This document shows, one piece after another, positions 35,759 through 45,302 of a stretch of DNA of 64,000 nt. Below the pieces are notes generated by a model that saw only the letters and a list, made by a program, of their open reading frames with translations, did no database searches and was not told the origin of the DNA. Origin of the DNA: Hassallia byssoidea VB512170 (GTDB lineage Bacteria; Cyanobacteriota; Cyanobacteriia; Cyanobacteriales; Nostocaceae); contig NZ_JTCM02000020.1 of the NCBI RefSeq assembly GCF_000817785.2, forward strand, positions 1-64,000, given 5' to 3'. The position numbers and the translations under genes are program-made. Each line of letters starts with the position of its first letter. Positions within the stretch are counted from its first letter, which is position 1.

Positions 35759-36859
35759 ATGAAACGCCGAGAAATTATTACTACAGCTGCGATCGCTACA
35801 GCAACTACTACACTAGTTTCCTGTACCCGGACTGGCACAGCCCCAGGTGTAAAAACCGGACAGCCAAATGTCCGGTGGCGAATGGCTACTAGCTGGCCCA
35901 AGTCTCTAGGTATTTTCGCTGGTGCAGAAACTGTCGCCAAGCGAGTCAAGGAAATGACCTCAGGACGTTTCAACATCACAGCCTTTGCCGCCGGTGAATT
36001 AGTGCCAGGATTGCAAGTACTCGATGCCGTGCAAGCCGGAACTGTAGAATGCGGTCACACAGCCGGCTATTATTATATAGGCAAAAGTCCGGCATTAGCT
36101 TTCGCTACCTCCGTTCCCTTCGGCTTGAATGCCCAACAGCAGAATGCTTGGTATTATCACGGTGGTGGATTAGAAGCCACACAGAAAATTTATGCCAACT
36201 TCAACGTAATTAACTTTCCTGCTGGCAATACTGGGGTGCAGATGGGTGGCTGGTTTAAAAGGGAAATTAAGTCAATTTCTGACCTCAATGGCTTAAAAAT
36301 GCGAATTCCCGGATTAGGGGGGCAAGTAATGTCTCGTTTGGGGGTAAACGTGCAAGTTTTACCAGGAGGCGAGATTTATTTAGCATTAGATCGAGGTGCG
36401 ATCGATGCTGCGGAGTGGGTTGGTCCCTACGATGACGAAAAACTCGGTTTACCAAAAGCAGCAAAATTTTACTATTATCCCGGCTGGTGGGAACCAGGAC
36501 CTACCTTAGATATATTAGTTAACCGTAACGCCTGGAACCGCTTACCCAAAGAGTATCAAGAAATCTTCAAAGTAGCGACTTTTGAAGCTAACTTGAATAT
36601 GCTTACTCAATATGATGCCTTAAATGGCGCAGCACTTTCAAGATTAGTTGCTGGTGGTACAAAGTTAACTCCTTACAGCCAAGATATTCTCCAAGCAGCA
36701 CAGAAAGCTAGCTTTGCACTATACGACGAAAACGCCAGCAAAGACGCGACTTTTAAACAAGTTTACGAACAATGGAAAGACTTTCGCCAGAAGATTTACA
36801 ACTGGAACCGAGTTAATGAATTGAGTTATGCCAATTTTGTCACATCTAGTAACAGTTGA
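35759..36859 (+). CDS. TRAP transporter substrate-binding lipoprotein (DctP/TakP-like)
   Basis: A 366-residue solute receptor of a tripartite ATP-independent periplasmic transporter. The ATG at 35759 gives MKRREIITTAAIA, a Tat-like twin-arginine start, and a lipobox at LVSC; a longer in-frame start at 35702 is not needed. The mature domain begins VRWRMATSWPKSLG, with MRIPGLGGQVMSRLGV (the Arg that binds carboxylate) and GAIDAAEWVGPYDD, typical of 2-oxoacid/lactate receptors of the TakP type. The permease subunits are encoded just downstream on the other strand, separated by a repeat-rich gap. Confidence 0.9.
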   Translation: MKRREIITTAAIATATTTLVSCTRTGTAPGVKTGQPNVRWRMATSWPKSLGIFAGAETVAKRVKEMTSGRFNITAFAAGELVPGLQVLDAVQAGTVECGHTAGYYYIGKSPALAFATSVPFGLNAQQQNAWYYHGGGLEATQKIYANFNVINFPAGNTGVQMGGWFKREIKSISDLNGLKMRIPGLGGQVMSRLGVNVQVLPGGEIYLALDRGAIDAAEWVGPYDDEKLGLPKAAKFYYYPGWWEPGPTLDILVNRNAWNRLPKEYQEIFKVATFEANLNMLTQYDALNGAALSRLVAGGTKLTPYSQDILQAAQKASFALYDENASKDATFKQVYEQWKDFRQKIYNWNRVNELSYANFVTSSNS

Positions 36860-37225
36860 TAAAGTAGGTGGTAGAGACGCGATGTTCCTCGCGTCTGTAC
36901 AATGTTGGTGATGGTTAGCCAGTAGTTACGCCAAAGGCTAACGCACCCCTCGAAAGTTTTGGTGCGTTACGCCCGCGATAACACACCCTACTGGCGTCAT
37001 TGGGCATTGGGGCAGTGGTTAGCCAGTAGGGTGCGTTACGCCAAAGGCTAACGCACCCCTCGAAAGTTTTGGTGCGTTACGCCCGCGATAACACACCCTA
37101 CTGGCGTGACTATCAACCAACAACTATCAACCAACAACCAACAACCAACAACCAACAACCAACAACCAACAACCATCAACCAACAACTATCAACCAACAA
37201 CTATCAACCATCAACCAACAATCCC
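36860..37225. repeat. repeat cluster between the TRAP receptor and permease genes
   Basis: 36871-36900 is a palindrome of the GTAGAGAC family with GCG-rich centre. Two copies of an 85-91 bp element follow (36913-36997 and 37017-37107), nearly identical except for 6 nt missing near the 5' end of the first. They carry GGTGCGTTACGCC and CACACCCTACTGGCG ends. 37110-37222 is a run of CAACCAACAA-type units. No gene is seen. Confidence 0.85.
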
Positions 37226-38563
37226 TCATCCCCCCAAAGACGGTAAAAAACTGACTATTCCGGGGAAGACAATAATTAAAACTACGACCAACAACTGAAG
37301 CAAGATAAACGGTATGACACCGCGATAAATATCAGTTGTGGTGACTTCTTTTGGTGCGACGCCGCGTAAATAGAATAAGGCAAAGCCAAAGGGAGGGGTG
37401 AGAAAAGAGGTTTGCAAATTTGCTCCCAAAACGACACCATACCAAACTAAATCTATGCCTAATTGCTGGGCAACTGGGACAAATAAAGGAATAACAATAA
37501 AGGCAATCTCGAAAAAGTCGATGAAGAAGCCCAGTAAGAATACCACTGTCATGCTGACGATTAAAAAGCCGACTTTGCCACCGGGGAGGTTGGAGAGGAC
37601 ATCAAACATAAATTGATCGCCATTCAGTCCCCGGAAAACTAAACTAAAAGCGGTGGAACCGAAGAGGATAAAAATCACCATGCTGGTGATTCGCAAAGTG
37701 GCATCACAAACCTGACGTAATGATTCTAAAGTGAGTTGACGGTTAGCGGCAGCAAGAGCGATCGCACCCGCACAACCCACGGCACCCGCTTCTGTTGGTG
37801 TTGCAATGCCAAAAAATATACTACCCAACACCAACAAAATCAACACCAAAGGCGGCAGCATCACCTGAAAGACTCGCTTTCCCAAAGCTTTCCCACCGAT
37901 TTCTCTTACTTCGGCTGGTAAAGCAGGTGCTACATCTGGTTTCAAAAATGACACAATCAGCACATGCGCGGCAAACGCACCTGCCATCATCAAACCAGGA
38001 ATCACCGAACCGATGAACAAATCACCCACCGATACACCTAACTGATCCCCCAGTACCACCAACACCACACTCGGCGGAATGATTTGTCCCAAAGTTCCCG
38101 ACGCAGCAATTACACCAGTCGCTAATTGTTTGTTGTAGCCATAGCGCAGCATAATCGGCAAGGAAATTAAACCCATCGCCACCACCGTTGCCGCTACTAC
38201 CCCAGTAGTTGCTGCTAACAGCGCTCCCACCAGCACCACAGCTAACGCAAGTCCACCGCGCAAACGTCCCAACAAAATCCCCATCGTTTCTAACAGTCTC
38301 TCAGCTATCCCGGATTTCTCCAGCATTGCCCCCATAAAGATGAAGTAAGGGATAGCTAGCAAGGTATAATTTGCCATGATGCCAAAAATTCGCTGTGGCA
38401 TCGCAGTCATAAATATTGGGTCAAATATGCCTAGTCCAATTCCTAGCAGCCCAAATAAAATCGCCACACCACCTAGCGAAAAAGCTACCGGATACCCCAG
38501 CGACAGCAGCAGCAAAGCACCTGCAAACATGAGCGGACCAAGCCATTCATAAGCCAGCGTCAT
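37226..38563 (-). CDS. TRAP transporter large permease (DctM type)
   Basis: A 445-residue integral membrane protein with about 12-13 hydrophobic segments, the ion-coupled permease of a TRAP transporter. The N-terminus (LGYPVAFSLGGVAILFGLLG), the segment ASGTLGQIIPPSVVLVVLG and FFIDFFEIAFIVIPLF match the DctM family. It probably uses the sodium gradient to import the carboxylate bound by the receptor encoded at 35759. It overlaps the small permease gene by 17 nt, indicating translational coupling. Confidence 0.93.
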   Translation of the reverse strand: MTLAYEWLGPLMFAGALLLLSLGYPVAFSLGGVAILFGLLGIGLGIFDPIFMTAMPQRIFGIMANYTLLAIPYFIFMGAMLEKSGIAERLLETMGILLGRLRGGLALAVVLVGALLAATTGVVAATVVAMGLISLPIMLRYGYNKQLATGVIAASGTLGQIIPPSVVLVVLGDQLGVSVGDLFIGSVIPGLMMAGAFAAHVLIVSFLKPDVAPALPAEVREIGGKALGKRVFQVMLPPLVLILLVLGSIFFGIATPTEAGAVGCAGAIALAAANRQLTLESLRQVCDATLRITSMVIFILFGSTAFSLVFRGLNGDQFMFDVLSNLPGGKVGFLIVSMTVVFLLGFFIDFFEIAFIVIPLFVPVAQQLGIDLVWYGVVLGANLQTSFLTPPFGFALFYLRGVAPKEVTTTDIYRGVIPFILLQLLVVVLIIVFPGIVSFLPSLGG

Positions 38564-39101
38564 GATGTTCCTCCTGAGGATTTAGTCTGCCTTTAATAAT
38601 CGCAAAATTTTTGATAGCCTCAGAAATTCCCTGAAAAATCAACAATACACAGGCGACAATAATCATCGCTTTAATCGGGTAACGCGGCAATCCACCCGGA
38701 TCGGGCGACGTTTCCAGAATTTGCCACGAAGCAGCGATCGTATCCCAAGAAAAAATAATTACCATGATGCAGAAGGGAATCAGAAAAAATATTGTTCCCA
38801 GCAAATCTGCAACTGCTTTACGCTTAGGCTGCCAATTATTGTAAAAAATATCAACGCGGACGTGTTCGTTATGTTTGAGCGTGTAAGCCGCTCCTAACAA
38901 GAAAACTAAATCAAATATATACCATTGCGCCTCGATGTAAGCATTAGAGGTAAGATTGCTGCCGATAATTCGCCCCAAATATCGCCCAACAACATTCCAC
39001 ACGCCAAGTATGACCATAACTAGCACCAGCCAACTAGTAAGTCTACCAATGCGATCGTTACAAGCATCAATAATTCTAGAAATCCTTAACAGTTTTTCCA
39101 A
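38547..39101 (-). CDS. TRAP transporter small permease (DctQ type)
   Basis: A 184-residue protein with four predicted transmembrane helices (for example LTSWLVLVMVILGVWNVVGR and LLGTIFFLIPFCIMVIIF), the small subunit that pairs with DctM. The segment AQWYIFDLVFLLGAAYTLKHNEHVRVD is the family signature. The first codon is read as TTG, as no in-frame ATG lies near the N-terminus, and an AGAGGG stands upstream. Downstream overlap with the large permease supports one transcription unit. Confidence 0.9.
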   Translation of the reverse strand: MEKLLRISRIIDACNDRIGRLTSWLVLVMVILGVWNVVGRYLGRIIGSNLTSNAYIEAQWYIFDLVFLLGAAYTLKHNEHVRVDIFYNNWQPKRKAVADLLGTIFFLIPFCIMVIIFSWDTIAASWQILETSPDPGGLPRYPIKAMIIVACVLLIFQGISEAIKNFAIIKGRLNPQEEHHDAGL

Positions 39102-39167
39102 TGTTCTCTACCCTCTTGAACTGTCGTAAATGTAGTTTACAACCGAAGTGGGCAAGCTTATAAAAAG

Positions 39168-39260
39168 TAGGACTTACGCAAAAACTCTCCCAAACTCTCC
39201 TAAACTCTGCGTTCTCTGCGCCTCTGCGGTTCGTTTCTTCATCATTCTGCGTAAGTCCTA
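39168..39260. mobile_element. 93-bp MITE-like element with 13-bp inverted ends
   Basis: TAGGACTTACGCA at 39168-39180 and its exact complement at 39248-39260 bound a 93-bp unit. The outermost TA at each end fits the TA target duplication of IS630/Tc1-type elements. The interior holds TCTCTGCGCCTCTGCGG, similar to sequence in the solute-binding gene at about 5810-5830. It has no coding capacity. Confidence 0.7.
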
Positions 39261-39315
39261 AGTACAGCATGAGCGTAAAAGCGTAGCGTTTTTAAATGCA
39301 GGGGGACGCATTAAC

Positions 39316-39441
39316 ATTGTATCGGGAAACAATCGCATTGTATCGGGAAACAATCGCATTGTATCGGAAAACAATCGCATTGTATCGGGAAGCAATCGCA
39401 TTGTATCGGGAAACAATCGCATTGTATCGGGAAACAATCGC
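39316..39441. repeat. six 21-bp tandem repeats, each with an internal dyad
   Basis: The unit ATTGTATCGGGAAACAATCGC is repeated at 39316, 39337, 39358, 39379, 39400 and 39421, with a partial seventh (ATTGC) at 39442. Only a few bases vary. Each unit has an ATTGT/ACAAT dyad, so each RNA copy could form a small hairpin. As 21 is a multiple of three, both strands stay open; they would read ALYRETI on plus and MRLFPDT on minus. Confidence 0.9.
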
Positions 39442-39516
39442 ATTGCAGGGTATTGCGAAATTTAATTTGCTACGAATTAATGAAATGCTGTACTAAAAAA
39501 GATAAAATATGAAGTC

Positions 39517-39593
39517 TGTAGGGTGCCCTGCGGCGCAAAAATTTGTGAATTGACTAAAAACCTGACTGAAGAGTGCGCCTAACGCACCCTACT
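39517..39593. repeat. GTAGGGTGC-type interspersed repeat
   Basis: GTAGGGTGC at the left and GCACCCTAC at the right bound a roughly 75-bp element, related to those at 22804-22883 and 36913-37107. With 39102-39167, 39261-39315 and 39442-39516 it fills the gap between the small TRAP permease gene and the lectin gene; no gene is seen there. Confidence 0.7.
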
Positions 39594-39636
39594 TGACTAA
39601 CAGTGCTAACGCCAAATTGTATTTATTGACGTTGAC

Positions 39637-40728
39637 TTACGTCTCTTCTTCTCTCACAAAAATATTCCTCAAAACCCATTTACTCCAGTCTTTACCATTA
39701 AGTTTGGTTTGCCAAGCTTGATATAATTTTTGACCGGAACCGACTCCAAATATCGTCAATCTACCATCTTGATTTTGACTTACTTTCAGATTCTTACTAA
39801 TTTCATCGGTAAAATCTTGCCATTTGCCCCATTTACCATTAGGTTCTGTTTGGGCAACTCGATATGCTTTTTTATCAGTACTAATTGCAAAAGCTTCTAA
39901 TCTTCCATCTGGATTTTGAGTTACTGCTAAAGTTTTCGCAACTCCACGAGAAAGATTGTCCCATTTACTCCAATTGTTACTATTGATTGTGGTTTGCCAA
40001 ATATGATATGCTTTGTCATCAGTACCAACTACAAAAACTTCTAATCTGCCATCTTTGTTTGGAGCTACTGTTACACTTTTAGCAGTTCCATCAGCAAGAC
40101 TATCCCATTTACTCCAATTGTTACTATTAAGTGTAGTTTGCCAAGCATGATAGACTTTGTTATCAGTACCAATTGCAAAAACTTCTAGTCTGCCATCTTG
40201 ATTGGGAACTAATGTTAGGTTATCTGCAATGCCACGAGAAAGATCGTCCCATTTACTCCATTCTTCACTGTTGGGTTTAGTTTGGTGAGTGTAATATACT
40301 TTATCATCAGTACCGATCGCCACAACTTCTAATCTACCATCTTTATTTGCAGCTACTGCCAAACTTTTCGCAATCCCACCAGAAAGGCTTTTTAATAAAC
40401 TCCAATCTTTGCCATTAACTGTGGTTTGCCGAGCATGGTAAACTTTTTTATCGTTACCAATTGTAAAAACTTCTAGTCTGCCATCTTGATTGAAAGCTAC
40501 TGTCAAACTTTTAGCAGTTTGATTTGAAAGACTTTGCCAATCACTTGAATCTTCCCCATTCGGTGTAATTTGCCAAGCATGATGAATATTGTCATCAGTG
40601 TCAATTACAAAAGCTTCTAATCTACCATCTTGATTTCGTGCAACTGCCAAACTACTTGTAACACGATTTAAGTTTAGCAAATTTGTACTAGCTACATTGG
40701 CTGCGCTAGATTCTTGTAGATTTGTCAT
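39637..40728 (-). CDS. seven-bladed beta-propeller lectin-like protein (PLL type)
   Basis: A 363-residue protein made almost entirely of seven repeats of about 49 residues, each with the core DGRLEVFxIGTDxKVYHxWQT. This matches the Photorhabdus PLL family of seven-bladed propeller lectins, which bind fucose or O-methylated sugars between blades. There is no signal peptide, so it is either cytoplasmic or released by lysis. The ATG at 40728 has a strong GGAGG seven bases upstream. The first residues ([14 protein letters not shown]) precede blade one. A defensive role against predators or competitors, or adhesion, is possible. Confidence 0.85.
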   Translation of the reverse strand: MTNLQESSAANVASTNLLNLNRVTSSLAVARNQDGRLEAFVIDTDDNIHHAWQITPNGEDSSDWQSLSNQTAKSLTVAFNQDGRLEVFTIGNDKKVYHARQTTVNGKDWSLLKSLSGGIAKSLAVAANKDGRLEVVAIGTDDKVYYTHQTKPNSEEWSKWDDLSRGIADNLTLVPNQDGRLEVFAIGTDNKVYHAWQTTLNSNNWSKWDSLADGTAKSVTVAPNKDGRLEVFVVGTDDKAYHIWQTTINSNNWSKWDNLSRGVAKTLAVTQNPDGRLEAFAISTDKKAYRVAQTEPNGKWGKWQDFTDEISKNLKVSQNQDGRLTIFGVGSGQKLYQAWQTKLNGKDWSKWVLRNIFVREEET

Positions 40729-40977
40729 TTAAACCTCCAAAATTTCTCTTAAATGGAAGATGAATATATCAACGTTTGCAAGCTTTATTTTCTGCCTTTA
40801 ATTTAATAGGCTTAATCGCAATCAAGTTATGCAGTTTATGGTTGCGTCCACCTTTGCATCTATCTAAAGTAGTATGATTGCATCAAACGCGCTGCAAACA
40901 AGATTCCCGACAATGAGTATCGCTCTGAAATATATGGGCATACTAAGCAGAACAATCTGCATTCCAAATCAGAGCTT

Positions 40978-43755
40978 ATGACTGCCTCTGGACCACTCCA
41001 CCAAGCAACAGCACATCAACCAACTCAGCCATCGTCGTCCCGTGAAAAAGAGAAAGCCAATCGCAAACTTTCGCTGCGATCGCTCCTCATCGTTCCCTTT
41101 GTGCTGCAAATTTTTGCCGCCGTGGGATTAACCGGCTATCTGTCGTTTCGGAATGGGCAGCAGGCAATTAATGATTTGGCAACTCGCTTACGCAGCGAAG
41201 TGAGCTTACGCATCGATCAGCATCTCGAAACTCAACTCGATACTGCTCGTAACCTTGCCCAAACAAACGGAGATGCCATTGATCTAAAGTTACTTGACCC
41301 GCAATACCCAGCAGCATTAGGTCAATTTTTCTGGAAACAATTAAAACTACATAACATCGGCTACATTGGCTTTGCCTACACCACAGGAGATTTTGCGGGT
41401 GCTGGGCGTTTCTTTGAAGATGGTCGGGTCACGGTGGATGAAGTTTCTCAGCAGCGCAACGGCAACTTAAACTGGTATATTTATAACACCAACAGTCAGG
41501 GAGAACGCACCACACTTGCGATCGACAACGGACGCTACATCGCCAAAGAAGAAAGTTGGTACACAGAACCCGCCCGCGCAGGACAGCCGTTATGGACGGT
41601 GTATCAATGGCAATCTCCCCCCTATACTCTGTCCATTTCTGCCAACCGTCCGGTTTATGACCAAAACAAAAAATTAATCGGAGTGGTTGGCGTTGACCAA
41701 CGGTTGAGTCAGATCAGCGACTTTCTGAGAGAGTTGAAGGTGAGTCCCTCCGGGAAAACCTTCATTTTGGAACGCACCGGACTCATCATTGCTAGTTCTG
41801 CTGCCCAAGAGCCTTACAAGCTTGTTGATGGCAAGGCAACGCGGCTCCATGCATCTAATAGCCAGGATGCTCTGATTCGCGCAACGACCCAACACCTGAC
41901 TAAGCAGTTTAGTAATCTCAACCAAATTCAACAAAGTCAAACCCTTGAGTTTATGCTTGACGGTCAACGTCAGTTCGTTCAAGTTGCACCCTGGAAAGAT
42001 AAGTGGGGACTAGATTGGCTCGTAGTTGTTGCCGTGCCTGAATCTGACTTTATGGCACAAATCAATGCCAACACCCGCACTACTATTGTGCTGTGTCTGG
42101 GTGCGCTGGGTGTGGCAACGATCCTCGGCGTTTTCACCTCTGGCTGGATTACCAAACCGATTTTGCAACTCCAAAAAGCCAGTCAGTTAATTAGTTCGGG
42201 ACACCTCGATCAAACAGTTGAGGTGCAAGGCATTAATGAATTAGAATCGCTGGCAGATTCCTTTAATCAGATGGCGGGTCAACTCAAAACCTCCTTTATC
42301 GAACTGGAAACCCGTGTTGAGGAACGCACCGCAGAATTGAAAGAAGCAAAACTAATAGCCGATAGCGCCAACCAAGCAAAAAGCGAATTTCTCGCCAACA
42401 TGAGCCATGAACTTCGCACACCGCTTAACGGTATTCTTGGTTATGCTCAAATCCTCAACCGCAGCAGCGCCTTACCAGCCAAAGAACGGCATGGAGTAGA
42501 AATCATTCATCAGTGCGGTTCTCATTTGCTGACGCTGATCAACGATGTCTTGGACTTGTCCAAAATTGAAGCCCGCAAACTAGAACTTACACTCAAAGCA
42601 ATTCACTTTCCCTCATTCCTCCAAGGTGTCGCGGAAATCTGCCGCATTCGTGCTGACCAAAAAAACATTGACTTTGTTTACGATCCCGATCCGCAGTTGC
42701 CTGAAGGGATTTTTGCCGATGAGAAACGGCTGCGTCAGGTTTTGCTCAACTTGCTGGGAAACGCGATTAAATTCACCGAATTTGGTTCTGTCACGCTCAA
42801 GGTTGCCGTAGTTGAAAATCATGCCAATCCGTCCACTCGCACTTTCAAATTTCAAGTTGAAGATACCGGCGTTGGAATTGCGCCTGAGGCGTTGGATAAG
42901 ATTTTCCAGGCTTTTGAACAAGTAGGCGATCGCCAGCTAAAAGCCGAGGGTACCGGTTTAGGACTGGCAATCAGCCAAAGAATTGTCCAACTCATGAACG
43001 GACAAATCCAAGTTAAAAGCCAACCCCAAGTTGGCAGTGACTTCTTTTTTGAGGTGGAACTGGCGATCGCCACCGATTGGGCACAGCAAAACTTGATCGC
43101 GACTGGAGAACAAATTATTGGTTATGAAGGACAACGACGCAGCATTCTTGTGGTAGACGATCGCTGGGAAAATCGAGATGTAATTGTCAATTTACTCGAA
43201 CCCCTCGGTTTTATCTTAACAGAAGCTGAAAACGGGCAAGATGGTTTAGCAAAAATCCGCCAGCATTCGCCAGATTTGGTGATTGTAGATTTATCGATGC
43301 CTGTAATGGATGGATTTGAAATGCTCAAACAAATACGCAATACAGACGATTTGAAACACTTGAAGGTGATTGTTTCTTCGGCATCGGTAGCGCAACTTGA
43401 CCGTCGGATGAGTTTATCAGCTGGAGGTGATGATTTTCTCCCCAAACCCGTGCAAACTTCGGAGTTGTTTAACTTGCTAGCTAATTATTTAAAACTCACC
43501 TGGAAATACGAAGCAACAGCGACGATTACATCCACTACAGAACTGATTCCCCCTCCTAGAGAAGATTTACAAAAGTTGCTAGAACTGGCACAAGATGGTT
43601 TAGTCAAAAAATTAACCGAAGCCGCAGAGCAAATAGGACAAAAAAGCGATCGCTATCAGCCTTTCATCCAAAAAATTCTGCAACTAGCTAAACAATTTCA
43701 AACTGAAAATATTGAGCAGTTGCTTCAGGAATATTTAGCAGGCGATCGCGTTTAG
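40978..43755 (+). CDS. hybrid sensor histidine kinase (Cache-HAMP-HisKA-HATPase-REC)
   Basis: A 925-residue membrane sensor. A cytoplasmic tail of about 34 residues leads to transmembrane helix 1 (about 35-57). A large extracytoplasmic dCache-like domain (60-365), a second helix (about 369-390) and a HAMP linker (about 392-445) follow. The kinase core has [11 protein letters not shown] with His477, then N, G1 and G2 boxes in the ATPase domain (about 590-705). A receiver domain starts at about residue 721 (SILVVDD), with Asp771 in [12 protein letters not shown]-terminal helical tail of about 80 residues has no recognised domain. It is co-transcribed with the next kinase, 9 nt away. Confidence 0.92.
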   Translation: MTASGPLHQATAHQPTQPSSSREKEKANRKLSLRSLLIVPFVLQIFAAVGLTGYLSFRNGQQAINDLATRLRSEVSLRIDQHLETQLDTARNLAQTNGDAIDLKLLDPQYPAALGQFFWKQLKLHNIGYIGFAYTTGDFAGAGRFFEDGRVTVDEVSQQRNGNLNWYIYNTNSQGERTTLAIDNGRYIAKEESWYTEPARAGQPLWTVYQWQSPPYTLSISANRPVYDQNKKLIGVVGVDQRLSQISDFLRELKVSPSGKTFILERTGLIIASSAAQEPYKLVDGKATRLHASNSQDALIRATTQHLTKQFSNLNQIQQSQTLEFMLDGQRQFVQVAPWKDKWGLDWLVVVAVPESDFMAQINANTRTTIVLCLGALGVATILGVFTSGWITKPILQLQKASQLISSGHLDQTVEVQGINELESLADSFNQMAGQLKTSFIELETRVEERTAELKEAKLIADSANQAKSEFLANMSHELRTPLNGILGYAQILNRSSALPAKERHGVEIIHQCGSHLLTLINDVLDLSKIEARKLELTLKAIHFPSFLQGVAEICRIRADQKNIDFVYDPDPQLPEGIFADEKRLRQVLLNLLGNAIKFTEFGSVTLKVAVVENHANPSTRTFKFQVEDTGVGIAPEALDKIFQAFEQVGDRQLKAEGTGLGLAISQRIVQLMNGQIQVKSQPQVGSDFFFEVELAIATDWAQQNLIATGEQIIGYEGQRRSILVVDDRWENRDVIVNLLEPLGFILTEAENGQDGLAKIRQHSPDLVIVDLSMPVMDGFEMLKQIRNTDDLKHLKVIVSSASVAQLDRRMSLSAGGDDFLPKPVQTSELFNLLANYLKLTWKYEATATITSTTELIPPPREDLQKLLELAQDGLVKKLTEAAEQIGQKSDRYQPFIQKILQLAKQFQTENIEQLLQEYLAGDRV

Positions 43756-43764
43756 GAAAAAATA

Positions 43765-45051
43765 ATGAAAACATCTTTAACAGGTTTAATTTTAATTGTC
43801 GATGATACCCCCACAAATTTAGATGTCATCTCCGAAACCTTGAGCGATGCTGGTTTTGACGTGGCGATCGCAACCAGTGGTGAACGCGCTCTGCAACAAC
43901 TTGAGCGCCGATCTGCCGATTTAATTTTACTTGATGTCATGATGCCGGGAATGAATGGTTTTGAAACTTGTCAACACCTGAAAACAAATCCCAAAACTTG
44001 TGATATTCCCGTCATTTTTATGACTGCTTTATCTGATGCTGATAGCAAAGTTCAAGCATTAGAAATCGGTGCAGTTGATTACATTACTAAACCTTTTCAA
44101 GAAAAAGAAGTTTTAGCGAGGGTAAAAACTCATTTACAATTGCGTCGCTTAACCCAAAGTCTCGAAAATCAAGTTGCGGAAAAAACAGCACAGTTACAAG
44201 CATCTCAAATTCAAATTATTCAAACCGAAAAAATGTCAGCTTTGGGACAACTTGTTGCTGGGGTGGCACATGAAATTAATAATCCTGTTGGCTTTATTAA
44301 TGGCAATCTCTCTCATGCTGAGGAATATATTAAAGACATACTACACTTGCTCGGTCTTTATCAACAACATTATTCTCAACCCGTTGCTGAGATTCAAGAA
44401 CAACTAGATGAAATCGATCTCGATTATTTACGCGAAGATTTGCCGAAACTGATCGAATCAATGCAAACGGGTATTGATCGCATACGAGATATTAGCATTA
44501 GTTTGCGAACCTTCTCGCGAAGTGATAGCGATCGCCCTGTTTTATTCAACATTCACGAAGGCATTAATAGCACTATTCTCATTCTCAAACATCGCCTGCG
44601 AAGTAATGATACTCGTCCGGCGATCGCCATCATCAAAGAATACGGCGATTTACCTCAAATTGAATGTTATGCCGGACAATTAAATCAGGTATTTATGAAT
44701 TTGTTAGCAAACGCAATCGATGCTTTAGATGAGTTAAATCAAAGCCAGAATACTCAAAATATCAACACAAATTTAAATCAAATTATCATCAAAACAGAGT
44801 TGACAAATGAGAATGAATCTGCTGTAGTCCGAATTCAAGATACGGGAATTGGGATGACACATGAAGTCAAGAACAGGATTTTTAAGCATTCATTTACCAC
44901 CAAAGAAGTAGGAAAAGGAACCGGACTAGGATTGGCGATCGCTTATTCCATCGTCGTTGACAAACACCTGGGAACCCTGGAAGTAAACTCAAATATCGGT
45001 CAGGGTACAGAGTTTGTAATTACAATTCCTATTCAAGCAGCTACGATCTAG
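43765..45051 (+). CDS. response regulator-histidine kinase hybrid
   Basis: A 428-residue soluble two-component protein. The N-terminal receiver domain has LILIVDDTPTNLD and Asp57 in LLDVMMPGMNG. A coiled-coil linker leads to a histidine kinase core with GVAHEINNPVGF (His169) and the ATPase motifs NAIDALDE, DTGIGM and GTGLGLA. A TAGGA site lies eight bases before the ATG. The preceding gene encodes a hybrid membrane kinase, so a phosphorelay from that receiver to this one is likely. The kinase core resembles that of the permease-kinase fusion at 60844. Confidence 0.92.
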   Translation: MKTSLTGLILIVDDTPTNLDVISETLSDAGFDVAIATSGERALQQLERRSADLILLDVMMPGMNGFETCQHLKTNPKTCDIPVIFMTALSDADSKVQALEIGAVDYITKPFQEKEVLARVKTHLQLRRLTQSLENQVAEKTAQLQASQIQIIQTEKMSALGQLVAGVAHEINNPVGFINGNLSHAEEYIKDILHLLGLYQQHYSQPVAEIQEQLDEIDLDYLREDLPKLIESMQTGIDRIRDISISLRTFSRSDSDRPVLFNIHEGINSTILILKHRLRSNDTRPAIAIIKEYGDLPQIECYAGQLNQVFMNLLANAIDALDELNQSQNTQNINTNLNQIIIKTELTNENESAVVRIQDTGIGMTHEVKNRIFKHSFTTKEVGKGTGLGLAIAYSIVVDKHLGTLEVNSNIGQGTEFVITIPIQAATI

Positions 45052-45099
45052 CTTAATACCGTTTCACTTTAAAGTTGATACAAATACACCGCAGAGGGG

Positions 45100-45236
45100 C
45101 ATTCTTGCAGGGGGGACAAGGAGACAAGGAGACAAGGGGGAATTTCTTCCCCTGCTCCCCCTGCTCCCCCTGCTCCCCCTGCTCCCCCTGCTCCCCCTGC
45201 TCCCCCTGCTCCCCCATCCCCCCATCCCCCCATCTG
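45100..45236. repeat. mirrored tandem repeat before menB, with seven 9-bp CTGCTCCCC units
   Basis: GGGGACAAGG-type units (45110-45140) lead through GGAATTTCTTCC into seven copies of the 9-mer CTGCTCCCC (about 45150-45213), then CCCCCAT units. The frame stays open across it from 45075 into menB, giving PCS tripeptides, but menB itself starts later. Confidence 0.85.
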
Positions 45237-45302
45237 GCGATAAAAGCGATCGCTTGTGCTTTCAACGCGATAAAATTCTCAAGCACAACGCACTCCACAG
45301 CT

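Noticed and set aside
37069-37254. Open frame in the CAACCAACAA repeats
   Set aside because: It translates tandem repeat DNA and has no independent support.
39316-39441. Considered as a CRISPR array
   Set aside because: The 21-bp units are directly adjacent with no unique spacers, and no cas gene is present.
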